This document shows positions 15,904 to 23,421 of a stretch of DNA of 39,186 nt, one piece after another (position 1 is the first letter of the stretch; each line of letters starts with the position of its first letter). Under the pieces are notes generated by a model. It did no database searches. It saw only the letters and a program-made list of their open reading frames with translations, and was not told the DNA's origin. Origin of the DNA: Syntrophaceticus schinkii (GTDB lineage Bacteria; Bacillota; DSM-12270; Thermacetogeniales; Thermacetogeniaceae); the NCBI RefSeq assembly GCF_000946815.1, contig NZ_CDRZ01000291.1:1-39186 (forward strand), given 5' to 3'. The position numbers and the translations under genes were made by a program.

Positions 15904-16395
15904 TTACTCATATTGATTTACTATGCTTCTTAATTTATCCGGTTCGAGGCGGCCATGAGTGTCATCATTGATCATGACGACAGGAGATAAGCCGCAACAT
16001 CCCAGGCAGGCGACAGTTTCTAAAGTGAAACGCAAATCTTCGGTTGTTTCACCATCACCAACACCAACTTCATCCTGCATCCTCTCAAAAATCCTCGAGG
16101 CTCCACGGACGTGGCAGGCTGTACCTAGACAAACTCTAACAATATTGCGCCCGCGAGGCTCCAAATGGAACTGCGCGTAGAAAGTAACCACACCAAAAAC
16201 ACGGCTTGGCGGCAACTTCAGCTCACGCGCGATCTGCAGGAGCACCTCTTTAGGCAGATATCCGTAAATTTCCTGCGCCCCCTGCAGTATTGGAATCAAA
16301 GACCCTTTTACGCCACTCCATTTTGCAAAAAGATCTTGTAATTCCTTCTCCTTCTGGACATCTTCGGCGGGTTGTGCACAGCCAGCTTCAGGCAT
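15904..16395 (-). CDS. hydC: HydC/NuoE-type 2Fe-2S subunit
   Basis: 163 residues of the NuoE family: a helical N-terminal domain (GSLIPILQGAQEIYGYLP) and a thioredoxin-like domain that binds one 2Fe-2S cluster through C89 and C94 (CLGTAC) and C130 and C134 (CLGCC). It passes electrons between the HydB flavin and the other clusters in bifurcating hydrogenases. First gene of the leftward set hydC, 2Fe-2S protein, hydB, hydA remnant. ATG at 16395 is preceded by AAGGGAGGGGG. A hairpin in the untranslated leader lies 38-66 bases upstream. Confidence 0.95.
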   Translation of the reverse strand: MPEAGCAQPAEDVQKEKELQDLFAKWSGVKGSLIPILQGAQEIYGYLPKEVLLQIARELKLPPSRVFGVVTFYAQFHLEPRGRNIVRVCLGTACHVRGASRIFERMQDEVGVGDGETTEDLRFTLETVACLGCCGLSPVVMINDDTHGRLEPDKLRSIVNQYE

Positions 16396-16432
16396 CCAAT
16401 CCCCCTCCCTTCTTTTATTACATGAAATAACC

Positions 16433-16461
16433 TGTTGTCAGGGCACCTTGCCCCAACAACA
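16433..16461 (-). promoter_or_regulatory. Hairpin in the hydC leader
   Basis: TGTTGTCAGGGCA (16433-16445) and TGCCCCAACAACA (16449-16461) form a 13-bp stem with two mismatches and a 3-base loop, upstream of hydC. No T-run follows in the direction of hydC, so it is not a plain terminator; it could be an mRNA stabiliser or protein site. The rest of 16462-16706 shows no gene or clear motif. Confidence 0.4.
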
Positions 16462-16706
16462 GAGAATTACCCTGATAACTGGCACTGGAAATACTGGGAA
16501 TAGAGAACGATAGTTGATGGAAGTATCAATTCGAGAACATTTTATTAAGGAAGATAATTTGTATATGATATCTCTAAAGTTCTATTCGACAGCAAACCGA
16601 AAAAACCTCCTGTAATGATGAAAAAAACCTTGAGATATTTCGTCAGACAGCTCTTTTTAATAACAACCCTATAGCAGACATTTGTATTGTTGGTTGATCT
16701 TACCGC

Positions 16707-16735
16707 TTGATCTGACAACACATCAATGCCATAAT
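16707..16735 (+). promoter_or_regulatory. Promoter of the riboswitch/LysM-hydrolase unit
   Basis: TTGATC (16707-16712), a 17-base spacer and CATAAT (16730-16735) give a reasonable sigma-A promoter. Transcription would begin near 16742, about ten bases before the predicted riboswitch, which fits a leader RNA. Confidence 0.55.
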
Positions 16736-16751
16736 TGCCTAAAAATAAAGA

Positions 16752-16915
16752 TTCTGCCGAATCCGCACTTTAGTCCCATCATTGCGGTACGGGGGAACCA
16801 ATCAGTGCACTAATTTATAAGTGTACAGGGGTGAATCGCTTTTCGGACTTGGGGGAGAACCGGAAGCGTAGGGCGAACCTTTCGACCGAACCCTTCAGCT
16901 TACCCCGGAGGCAGC
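16752..16915 (+). ncRNA. Cyclic di-AMP riboswitch (ydaO/yuaA type)
   Basis: The leader contains the conserved ydaO-class blocks in order: CCGAATCCGCACTTTAGTCC, GGTACGGGGGAACCAATC, GGGGTGAATCGC, AGGGCGAACC, CGACCGAACCC and CAGCTTACCCCGGAGGCAGC. Its place, just upstream of a LysM wall-hydrolase gene, is a known context for this class. In known cases c-di-AMP turns expression off, mostly by forming a terminator; here a clear terminator after the aptamer is not evident, and the aptamer ends only about 15 bases before the start codon. The ribosome site GGAGG directly follows the aptamer, so translational control is possible. Confidence 0.9.
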
Positions 16916-16930
16916 GAAAGGAGGAAGAGC

Positions 16931-18067
16931 ATGCGCAAGTTTTACCTGGTCATTGTGGGATTGTTAGTTGGGATCCTGGCATTTTCAGGAAATTGCTATG
17001 CAGCAAGCTACACAGTTAAACCCGGCGATACCCTCTACAAAATCGCAGTAAACAACGGCACAACAGTCGACACTCTCACATCTCTGAACAACCTCAACTC
17101 CACAATGATCTACCCGGGCGATGTACTGCAGTTGCCGGACAGTGGACAAACTCCCGGTTCAGCACAGCAGTACACAGTCCAACCAGGAGACACACTCTAC
17201 TTGATCTCGAAGGCTTACGGTACAACAGTGGATGCAATCATGTCGCAGAACAATCTGTCCAGCACGGTGATCTACCCAGGGCAGGTGCTGCTGATACCAG
17301 GAAGTGGACAAGCTCCACCGAGCAGTACAGCTCCTACCGGTGCTACACAGCAGTACACAGTTCAACCAGGAGATACACTCTACCTGATTTCGAGGGCTTA
17401 CTGCACAACAGTGGATGCGATCATGTCGCAGAACAACCTGTCCAGCACAGTGATCTATCCAGGGCAGGTGCTGCAGGTGCCAGGTAGTGGACAAGCCCCA
17501 TCGAAGAGTCCACCATCTACCGGTTCAACACAGCAGTACACAGTCCAACCAGGAGACACACTCTACCTGATTTCGAGAGCTTACTGCACAACAGTGGATG
17601 CGATCATGTCGCAGAACAACCTGTCCAGCACAGTGATCTACCCAGGGCAGGTGCTGCAGGTGCCAGGCAACAGTTCGACCACTCCTTCACGTGGTGGACG
17701 TGGTAGCTATTCAGCCGAAGAAAGATACCTGCTTGCCCAGATTATCAGCGCTGAAGCGGCGGGTGAGATCTTTGAAGGGCAGGTGGCCGTAGGGGCAGTA
17801 ATCCTCAACAGGATCACTGACTACCGGTTCCCCAATAATCTCTGGGATGTTATCTACGAACCTTGGCAGTTCGAACCTGTACAAAACGGCACTATTAATC
17901 TTCCCCCTGTGTCCTCCGCCATACGTGCAGCAGATGCTGCCCTTGACGGTTGGGATCCGGTGGATGGAGCGGTCTACTTCTGCAATCCGGATACAGCACA
18001 AAGCACAGACTTCTTTAGAACGCTCACCTATGTCCGTCGGATTGGAAACCACGTCTTCTATAGGTAA
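16931..18067 (+). CDS. LysM-repeat cell wall hydrolase (SleB/CwlJ type)
   Basis: 378 residues: signal peptide (1-25, ending NCYAA), four LysM peptidoglycan-binding domains (28-70 and three repeats of 61 residues joined by Ser/Pro/Thr linkers), then a C-terminal Hydrolase_2 domain of the SleB/CwlJ family starting with SAEERYLLAQIISAEAAGEI and containing GQVAVGAVILNRI. The family includes spore-cortex-lytic enzymes and vegetative wall hydrolases. Repeats 2-4 are nearly identical at DNA level with a 183-base period (17165, 17348, 17531). Expression is under a c-di-AMP riboswitch, linking wall turnover to turgor signalling. ATG follows AAAGGAGGAAGAGC. Exported, probably acting at the wall or spore cortex. 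Confidence 0.95.
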   Translation: MRKFYLVIVGLLVGILAFSGNCYAASYTVKPGDTLYKIAVNNGTTVDTLTSLNNLNSTMIYPGDVLQLPDSGQTPGSAQQYTVQPGDTLYLISKAYGTTVDAIMSQNNLSSTVIYPGQVLLIPGSGQAPPSSTAPTGATQQYTVQPGDTLYLISRAYCTTVDAIMSQNNLSSTVIYPGQVLQVPGSGQAPSKSPPSTGSTQQYTVQPGDTLYLISRAYCTTVDAIMSQNNLSSTVIYPGQVLQVPGNSSTTPSRGGRGSYSAEERYLLAQIISAEAAGEIFEGQVAVGAVILNRITDYRFPNNLWDVIYEPWQFEPVQNGTINLPPVSSAIRAADAALDGWDPVDGAVYFCNPDTAQSTDFFRTLTYVRRIGNHVFYR

Positions 18068-18082
18068 TCTGGAGACAAGAGA

Positions 18083-18125
18083 GAACCCCCCTGTGAGCAG
18101 GTCTGCTCACAGGGGGGTTCTTTTT
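18083..18125 (+). terminator. Intrinsic terminator after the LysM hydrolase gene
   Basis: A perfect 18-bp inverted repeat (GAACCCCCCTGTGAGCAG, 18083-18100, and its complement 18103-18120) is followed by TTTTT. It is 16 bases after the stop codon at 18067. The long GC-rich stem makes this a strong terminator on the plus strand. Confidence 0.95.
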
Positions 18126-18187
18126 ATACGATCATCCGACGGAAAACACCCGACGGAAAAGCAACCCTTAATAGGGTGGGATAAAGG

Positions 18188-18940
18188 CTACGTCTGCGCT
18201 CTCTTGCGCGTGAATAAATAATAATAAAGCAGCCCACCTACAACAGCCAACCCCAAGGCAGCCAATGAAGCCTCAATAGCACCACCTGAAAGCTGGGTGT
18301 TTTCACGGAAAAGCTCGATCACTGACCTGGATATCCCATAAAAAATCAGAAAAAGGCAAAAAGCCTGCCCCCGAAAACAAACCCCCCGCCTTGTTATCCA
18401 AACTAAAAGAATAAAAATCAAAAAACCAGCAATCACGGAGTACAGTTGTGTTGGATGGCGCTTCAATCCATCAATAACCGGAAAAACAACCCCCCACGCC
18501 ACTGTTGTCGGTTTTCCGTAACAACATCCATTCATGAAACACCCGAAGCGTGCGATGGCATAACCCAGAGCTGTTGCCGGAGCAGCAAGATCTAAAAAGG
18601 ATAACACCGGTATGTGTGCACGGTACAGGTAGATGAGGATTGTGGCAAGGCCGAAAACAAACCCTCCGTAAAATGCAAGTCCACCCTGCTGAAGATTGAG
18701 TATCTGCAAGGGATTTGACAGATAATAACCGGGGTCATAGAGAAATACGAAAAACAAACGCGCCCCAATAATACCGGAGAGCACTCCGATGAGTACACTG
18801 TCAAATACAAATTCCGGTGACTTCCCCTCCTTTTTGACCTGCTGTACCATCCAAATGGTTGCAGCTAGAATCCCCAAGGCCATAAATAATCCATAACTGA
18901 AAATACGCAGGTTCCCAAACTGAAATAAAACAGGTTTCAT
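18188..18940 (-). CDS. lgt: Prolipoprotein diacylglyceryl transferase
   Basis: Membrane enzyme that moves diacylglycerol from phosphatidylglycerol to the lipobox cysteine of prolipoproteins. About 250 residues with seven hydrophobic segments. The Lgt signature ARFGCFMNGCCYGKPT is present, as is the HPTQLYSVI segment and FYGGF near the expected arginine and histidine sites. ATG at 18940 is preferred over a GTG six bases earlier because GGAG is properly spaced. It is convergent with the LysM hydrolase gene and leads the leftward direction of the housekeeping block. Confidence 0.96.
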   Translation of the reverse strand: MKPVLFQFGNLRIFSYGLFMALGILAATIWMVQQVKKEGKSPEFVFDSVLIGVLSGIIGARLFFVFLYDPGYYLSNPLQILNLQQGGLAFYGGFVFGLATILIYLYRAHIPVLSFLDLAAPATALGYAIARFGCFMNGCCYGKPTTVAWGVVFPVIDGLKRHPTQLYSVIAGFLIFILLVWITRRGVCFRGQAFCLFLIFYGISRSVIELFRENTQLSGGAIEASLAALGLAVVGGLLYYYLFTRKRAQT

Positions 18941-18980
18941 ACACACCGCTCCAGACTAAAATATTTGACATTTCAAAAAA

Positions 18981-19061
18981 CAATCCACATATCCACAAGG
19001 TTATCCCCAGCTTTTACAGCGAAAGGTGATATAGATCTCATTTCCTCCCAGGTTATCCCCA
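18981..19061. other. Cluster of DnaA-box-like 9-mers
   Basis: Between lgt and tsaD four same-strand words resemble the DnaA box TTATCCACA: CAATCCACA (18981-18989), ATATCCACA (18989-18997), TTATCCCCA (19001-19009) and TTATCCCCA (19053-19061). All have at least one mismatch. It could be a DnaA-binding regulatory site or chance; there is no origin gene (dnaA, dnaN) nearby. Confidence 0.25.
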
Positions 19062-19113
19062 AAACTAACAGGGGCTTATTACATTATGTCAACTATATAG
19101 GACTAAAACACTG

Positions 19114-20139
19114 CTATAATTTTGCAACAATTAACGGGTGATTGGCACAGGCTTCCTGGGTGAGGGGAGCAAAATCTCCGGCCAGATAGTGATAATAACC
19201 CGCACAGGCCACCATCGCAGCATTATCTGTACATAATATCTTGTCGGGGAAATAGAACCTGAGGCCCTCCTGGCCTGCCTTCTGTTTAAAGAGTTCACGC
19301 AGTGTGGAGTTAGCTGCAACCCCCCCCGCAAGGCAGACATCAGGCACTCCGCTCTTTTTTGCAGCCATGATCGTCTTCTCTACCAGCACCTCAATAACTG
19401 CCGCTTGAAAACTTGCTGCCACATCGGGTAGAAAAGACTCCTTACCTTCTTCACAATTATTTTTCAAATAATTGAGGACAGCGGTTTTCAAGCCACTGAA
19501 GCTGAACTCCAGGCTATCTTTTCCTAACCAGGCCCTGGGGAAGTGTACCGCCTGTGGGTCCCCCTCTCTGGCAAGCTCCTCCAGAGCAGGTCCACCGGGA
19601 TAAGGAAGCCCGAGAACACGAGCAATTTTATCAAAGGCCTCCCCAGCAGCATCATCCCTGGTTGCACCCAGAATTTCATACTCCAGGTGATTTTTTAGGA
19701 GGATCAGGCTTGTATGGCCACCGGAAACAACCAGGCAAATTAAAGGAGGTGCTAGTTCTTTGTGGGCAAGAAAATTAGCGTAAAGATGTGCTTCTAAATG
19801 GTGTACAGGTATGAGAGGAATTCTCAGTGCATAAGAATAGGCCTTGGCTGCGGCAACCCCTACGAGAAGAGCACCGATCAAACCCGGCCCCACTGTAACG
19901 GCAATACCGTCTAAGTCATTAAAACCAAGGCCAGCATCATTTAAGGCTTTTTCCACAACATAAGTAATTTTCTCCAGGTGCTGTCTGGAGGCAACCTCCG
20001 GAACTACCCCCCCATACTGCCGGTGAATGGCAATTTGAGAAGCGACAACATTGGAGACAACAAATCTACCATCCCTGACAACAGATGCAGATGTCTCATC
20101 ACAACTTGTCTCGATACCCAGTATCCAAGTAACTGGCAT
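19114..20139 (-). CDS. tsaD: tRNA N6-adenosine threonylcarbamoyltransferase TsaD
   Basis: Transfers the threonylcarbamoyl group to A37 of ANN-decoding tRNAs, together with TsaB and TsaE. 341 residues of the Kae1/Gcp ASKHA fold: ILGIETSCDETSASVV nucleotide-binding start, the metal site HHLEAHLYAN (HxxxH), VVSGGHTSLILL, FSFSGLKTAVLNYL and CLAGGVAANSTLRELF near the end, with DNAAMVACAGYYHY. ATG at 20139 has a well-spaced AGGAG. TsaB and TsaE are encoded upstream in the same leftward cluster, so all three t6A partners but TsaC are here. Confidence 0.98.
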   Translation of the reverse strand: MPVTWILGIETSCDETSASVVRDGRFVVSNVVASQIAIHRQYGGVVPEVASRQHLEKITYVVEKALNDAGLGFNDLDGIAVTVGPGLIGALLVGVAAAKAYSYALRIPLIPVHHLEAHLYANFLAHKELAPPLICLVVSGGHTSLILLKNHLEYEILGATRDDAAGEAFDKIARVLGLPYPGGPALEELAREGDPQAVHFPRAWLGKDSLEFSFSGLKTAVLNYLKNNCEEGKESFLPDVAASFQAAVIEVLVEKTIMAAKKSGVPDVCLAGGVAANSTLRELFKQKAGQEGLRFYFPDKILCTDNAAMVACAGYYHYLAGDFAPLTQEACANHPLIVAKL

Positions 20140-20168
20140 TTCTCCTAACTCCCTCTGGAATATAAAAA

Positions 20169-20297
20169 CTATGTATCTTCTTGATCATAGATCTCTAAGT
20201 CATCCGGATTTTTGCCGGCATCTTCAGACCAATCATCAACCACCCGTTTAACCTTTCTTTTCCCCTGCTCCACTTTTAGGTTTTTGCTGTCACGCAC
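20169..20297 (-). CDS. Small highly charged protein of unknown function
   Basis: 42 residues beginning MRDSKNLKVEQGKRKVKRVV and ending in an acidic tail (DDLEIYDQEDT). The GTG at 20297 is preceded by AAGGAGG at eight bases, which is strong. It lies between the DUF3006-like gene and tsaD on the same strand with short gaps, so it is probably translated within the operon. I recognise no family; the basic middle and acidic end may bind a nucleic acid or protein, which is speculation. Confidence 0.5.
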   Translation of the reverse strand: MRDSKNLKVEQGKRKVKRVVDDWSEDAGKNPDDLEIYDQEDT

Positions 20298-20356
20298 CAG
20301 GGTCACCTCCTTAAAGACGAAGATTTCCCTGATATTATGCGCGAATATCAAGTTTA

Positions 20357-20581
20357 TTATTGATCCTCCGGACGCCAGGCCAGGCGTTCCAGGAGGCTTT
20401 TCGGGTTCATTTTCCTAACCTCCTCAGCCGGCACATCCATTCTGACATCAAAACAGAGGATGTCGTTCTCTTGAACATCCTGCAGGAACTGACGCGGCCA
20501 GTGTAAAACAATTCCTTCATCACTCAGCAGCACGATGATCTGTTCACCTTCTATGCGGTCAACAACCCCTCTGACAACCAC
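20357..20581 (-). CDS. DUF3006-like small protein
   Basis: About 74 residues. The N-terminal VVRGVVDRIEGEQIIVLLSD matches DUF3006, a small beta-barrel-like domain of unknown role whose members usually start MKGVVDRIEGxxAVLL. The second half continues HWPRQFLQDVQENDILCFDV. The GTG at 20581 directly follows the rimI stop (20583-20585) and has GGGAGGGAG upstream; a longer frame into rimI has no support. The C-terminus (MNPKSLLERLAWRPEDQ) is not part of the domain. Confidence 0.65.
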   Translation of the reverse strand: MVVRGVVDRIEGEQIIVLLSDEGIVLHWPRQFLQDVQENDILCFDVRMDVPAEEVRKMNPKSLLERLAWRPEDQ

Positions 20582-20582
20582 T

Positions 20583-21074
20583 TTACTCCCTCCCCCCTGA
20601 ATCATTTCCCTGCTTGAGATGTCGCAGCATAACAATGGCATCCTCATGTGTTTCTATATAATAATTCTTGCGTATTCCAATTCTTTTGAACCCCATACTG
20701 GAATAAAGCCTGATGGCAGAGCTGTTGGATACCCTCACCTCCAAAATCATAGTGTCAGCATGATGCTCCTTCGAGTATTCGATTAATGTCGCCATTAGCA
20801 TCCTGCCATACCCGCGGGAACGGTAATCGGGATGTACAGCGATGGTGGTGATATGCGATTCCCCAGCAAAAAGCCACATCCCAGCATAGCCGATCACTCG
20901 CTCCTGTTCTAATAGCACAAAATACCTGGCAAACTTATTGTTCAGTTCACTGAGATAGGCTTCTGTAGCCCAAGGCGCAGGAAAAGAACACTGCTCAATG
21001 AGCAGGACCTGATCTAGATCACCTTTCTTCATCAAACGCACTGTAACAGCACCAGCAACCTCTTCCATCATCAA
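20583..21074 (-). CDS. rimI: Ribosomal protein alanine N-acetyltransferase RimI
   Basis: GNAT-fold acetyltransferase, 163 residues, that acetylates the N-terminal alanine of ribosomal protein S18 in well-studied bacteria. The acetyl-CoA binding motif (R/Q-x-x-G-x-G/A) is HPDYRSRGYGRMLM; other family features are FPAPWATEAYLSELNN, ITTIAVHPDYR and LEVRVSNSSAIRLYSSMGF. The start overlaps the end of tsaB by four bases (ATGA type), so the two are cotranslated. The pairing of rimI with tsaB and tsaD is common in Firmicutes. Confidence 0.95.
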   Translation of the reverse strand: MMMEEVAGAVTVRLMKKGDLDQVLLIEQCSFPAPWATEAYLSELNNKFARYFVLLEQERVIGYAGMWLFAGESHITTIAVHPDYRSRGYGRMLMATLIEYSKEHHADTMILEVRVSNSSAIRLYSSMGFKRIGIRKNYYIETHEDAIVMLRHLKQGNDSGGRE

Positions 21075-21760
21075 CTCCGGCGCCGAATAGCCGGTGACTT
21101 AATATAAAGCGCTTGCACCGCCCCGGGCTCCTTCCCCCCTTCACTGCTCAAGATTTCCCCTCCTAAGATCGCTGTTTGACCGGCGCGCGGCCACATCCGT
21201 GCCGGGTCAGCCAGTGATGCCTTATCTTCGAGGCATTCTTGAAAGGCCGTCCAGTAAGCTTTGGCACCTTCTCCTGTAAAAGTTATTTTAGCACGCAGTT
21301 TGCCTTGCAGGCGCTGCGCCAACTCTACGGGGTTCAGCGCTAGATAGCTGCTCAATCGCTTGATGCCACTATCTGAACTCACATAAACAGCAGTATAAAC
21401 CTCATCACGGCGAGCAGTAACGACAGGGCAGATCAACCCCGGGGTCCCCTGCAGTCCCCAGGCAAGAACATCCAAGGTAGGAATATCTGCTACAGGCTTA
21501 TTGACAGTGTGGGCGAGTGCTTTACAGGTAGCCAGACCCACCCTGAGAGAGGTAAAGGAGCCGGGCCCCACAGAGACGGCAAAACCGTCAAGGTCATCAA
21601 CAGCAATCTCCAGCCCGGCAAGCAGTTGATCTATTAAGGGAAGCAAATGCTCCATATGGCCCTGCTTTGTGGTCAGAGAGAATTCCCCCAAAACCTGACT
21701 GTCCGCGGCAACTGCCACAGATACTATCGGTGTGGATGTTTCTATCCCCAAGACTCGCAT
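21071..21760 (-). CDS. tsaB: tRNA t6A synthesis protein TsaB
   Basis: 229 residues, an ASKHA-fold partner and scaffold for TsaD in t6A37 formation. It shows the N-terminal MRVLGIETSTPIVSVAVA, the FAVSVGPGSFTSLRVGL motif characteristic of TsaB (YeaZ) and PVADIPTLDVLAWG. It lacks the metal-binding histidines of TsaD, as expected. The ATG at 21760 lies inside the end of tsaE (19-base overlap), and its 3' end overlaps rimI, so tsaE-tsaB-rimI look translationally coupled. Confidence 0.97.
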   Translation of the reverse strand: MRVLGIETSTPIVSVAVAADSQVLGEFSLTTKQGHMEHLLPLIDQLLAGLEIAVDDLDGFAVSVGPGSFTSLRVGLATCKALAHTVNKPVADIPTLDVLAWGLQGTPGLICPVVTARRDEVYTAVYVSSDSGIKRLSSYLALNPVELAQRLQGKLRAKITFTGEGAKAYWTAFQECLEDKASLADPARMWPRAGQTAILGGEILSSEGGKEPGAVQALYIKSPAIRRRS

Positions 21761-22219
21761 TTTTCTGCCAACTCCTCGACAACTGCTTGATAGCGTTTCC
21801 CATGTGGAATAAACTTATGAAGGCGCGCGGTTTCCAAACCTGGCTCTTTGATCACTACTTCCAGGTAATCTTCAGGGATGGCTTCAGGAATCAGGTTTCC
21901 CCATTCAATAAGCATAATGCCCTCTCTATGGAAATATTCGTCCCAACCGATATCCTCTAACTCCTGATAGGACCCCAACCGGTAAAAATCACCGTGAAAA
22001 ACAGGATATCTTCCCCGGTATTCCTGAATGATCAAAAAACTTGGACTGGAGACAGTATCCCTGACCTCTAGTCCGGAGGCAATCCCGCGCACCATAGTGG
22101 TTTTCCCCCGCCCCCAGTTCCCCGGTAAGGGAAACAAAATCACCGGGCCCAAGTAGTTTTCCTAATTCCCGACCTACAGCTTCTGTTACCTGATCACTAT
22201 AAGAATGTATTTCCCACAA
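21742..22219 (-). CDS. tsaE: tRNA t6A ATPase TsaE, frameshift in the P-loop
   Basis: Two frames give one TsaE (YjeE) protein: the first reads WEIHSYSDQVTEAVGRELG and FVSLTGELGAGEN, the second GKTTMVRGIASGLEV, then SSPSFLIIQEYRG, VFHGDFYRLGSY and LIEWGN. The P-loop should read TGELGAGKTT. The reverse-strand G-run 22109-22105 has five G where four restore the frame. TsaE is the ATPase that recycles the t6A complex and is usually essential, so a sequencing error is the best reading. Start TTG 22219 has GGTGAG upstream. The end overlaps tsaB. Confidence 0.88.
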
Positions 22220-22239
22220 CTTATCTCACCATCCAAACC

Positions 22240-22294
22240 GTAACAGTCACCCTTGCACGCGTAATGGATCAAGAGAAGCGTCCCTCCGATCCAT
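22240..22294. repeat. Conserved-loop hairpin overlapping the alr 3' end
   Basis: ATGGATC (22264-22270) and GATCCAT (22288-22294) enclose a loop whose complement is GGAGGGACGCTTCTCTT. Together with the neighbouring CCCTTGCACGCGTAATGG it is an inverted copy of 2807-2855, with about 38 bases nearly identical. It includes the last codons of alr. Confidence 0.85.
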
Positions 22295-23414
22295 CTCCGT
22301 TAAGATAAACCCGAGGAACACGCTCACTGATCATACACAAAACCTCATAGTTAATGGTCCCCAGGTAATCAGCCAGTTCTTCTACCGGAATTTCATCGGA
22401 TCCCTGTCTGCCCACCAGGACAACCTCATCTCCCTGCTGCACACCTGGGATATGACCAACATCCACCATCAACTGGTCCATACAGACGCGCCCCACCACC
22501 GGGGCACGCATCCCTCGAATCAGCACCTGCCCACGGTTGGAGAGCAGTCTGCTGTAACCGTCACCATAACCCAAAGGAACAGTCGCAATACGCGTTTTCT
22601 CCTTTGTATAATAGCTTCTTCCATAGCTGATGCTGAACATCTCAGGAACTTCTTTAACAAAAGCCACCTTGGCCTTTAATGACATCACAGGTGTAAGCTC
22701 TACCAGGTCGCGGCTGTTGGATGAAGGATAAAGGCCGTAAATGGTAATACCCGGCCGCACCAGGTCCAGATGGGTAAAGGGCATGCTCATAACAGCAGCG
22801 GAATTGGCACAGTGGCGCCACCTGATAAAAACATGGCGCGCTGCCAGCTGTTTGAGGATCTGCTGAAACCTGGCGAACTGTTCCTGGGCGAATGTTTTAT
22901 CATCCCCATCTGCTGTCGCGAAGTGGGTGTAGATCCCTTCCACTTCTAGCCCGGGCAGGTGTGCCAGTCGGCAAATGATATCTAATGTCTCGCGGTCCCA
23001 TTTAAACCCCAGGCGTCCCATGCCGGTATCGATCTTTACATGTATCTTTGCCTTCTTACCCAGGTGATTGGCCACAGAGGCAATAGCAAGGGCATCATCC
23101 CAGGTAAAAACCGTCTGACTGATATCATACCTGATAACCTCCGCAATATCATCAACCGGTGTGTAACCCAGAACCAGTATCGGAGCTTTGATACCCTTCT
23201 CCCTAAGCAAGATAGCCTCCTGCAGGAGAGCCACCCCTATCCAAGATGCTCCATTCTGAAGAGCCACCCTGGAAACATGTTCAACCCCATGCCCGTATCC
23301 ATTGGCTTTGACAATAGCCATGATTTGGGCGCTTTCATCTGTCACCCGCCGTATCTCTCTTACATTGCCAGCCAATGCTTTAAGATCAATTTCAGCCCAA
23401 ACGGGTCGCTTCAT
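22269..23414 (-). CDS. alr: Alanine racemase
   Basis: PLP-dependent enzyme converting L- to D-alanine for peptidoglycan; cytoplasmic. 381 residues. The PLP lysine lies in the signature AIVKANGYGHG (about 32-42), the TIM-barrel domain includes HVKIDTGMGRLGF and HCANSAAVMSMPF, and the C-terminal domain has the ATVPLGYGDGYSRLLSN and VVGRVCMDQLMVDV motifs. The final residues (GDGSEGRFS) are encoded by a dispersed hairpin repeat, not by family sequence. ATG at 23414 has only a weak upstream site (GGGGGCG). Between tsaE and nnrDE on the same strand. Confidence 0.97.
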   Translation of the reverse strand: MKRPVWAEIDLKALAGNVREIRRVTDESAQIMAIVKANGYGHGVEHVSRVALQNGASWIGVALLQEAILLREKGIKAPILVLGYTPVDDIAEVIRYDISQTVFTWDDALAIASVANHLGKKAKIHVKIDTGMGRLGFKWDRETLDIICRLAHLPGLEVEGIYTHFATADGDDKTFAQEQFARFQQILKQLAARHVFIRWRHCANSAAVMSMPFTHLDLVRPGITIYGLYPSSNSRDLVELTPVMSLKAKVAFVKEVPEMFSISYGRSYYTKEKTRIATVPLGYGDGYSRLLSNRGQVLIRGMRAPVVGRVCMDQLMVDVGHIPGVQQGDEVVLVGRQGSDEIPVEELADYLGTINYEVLCMISERVPRVYLNGDGSEGRFS

Positions 23415-23421
23415 CGCTCGC

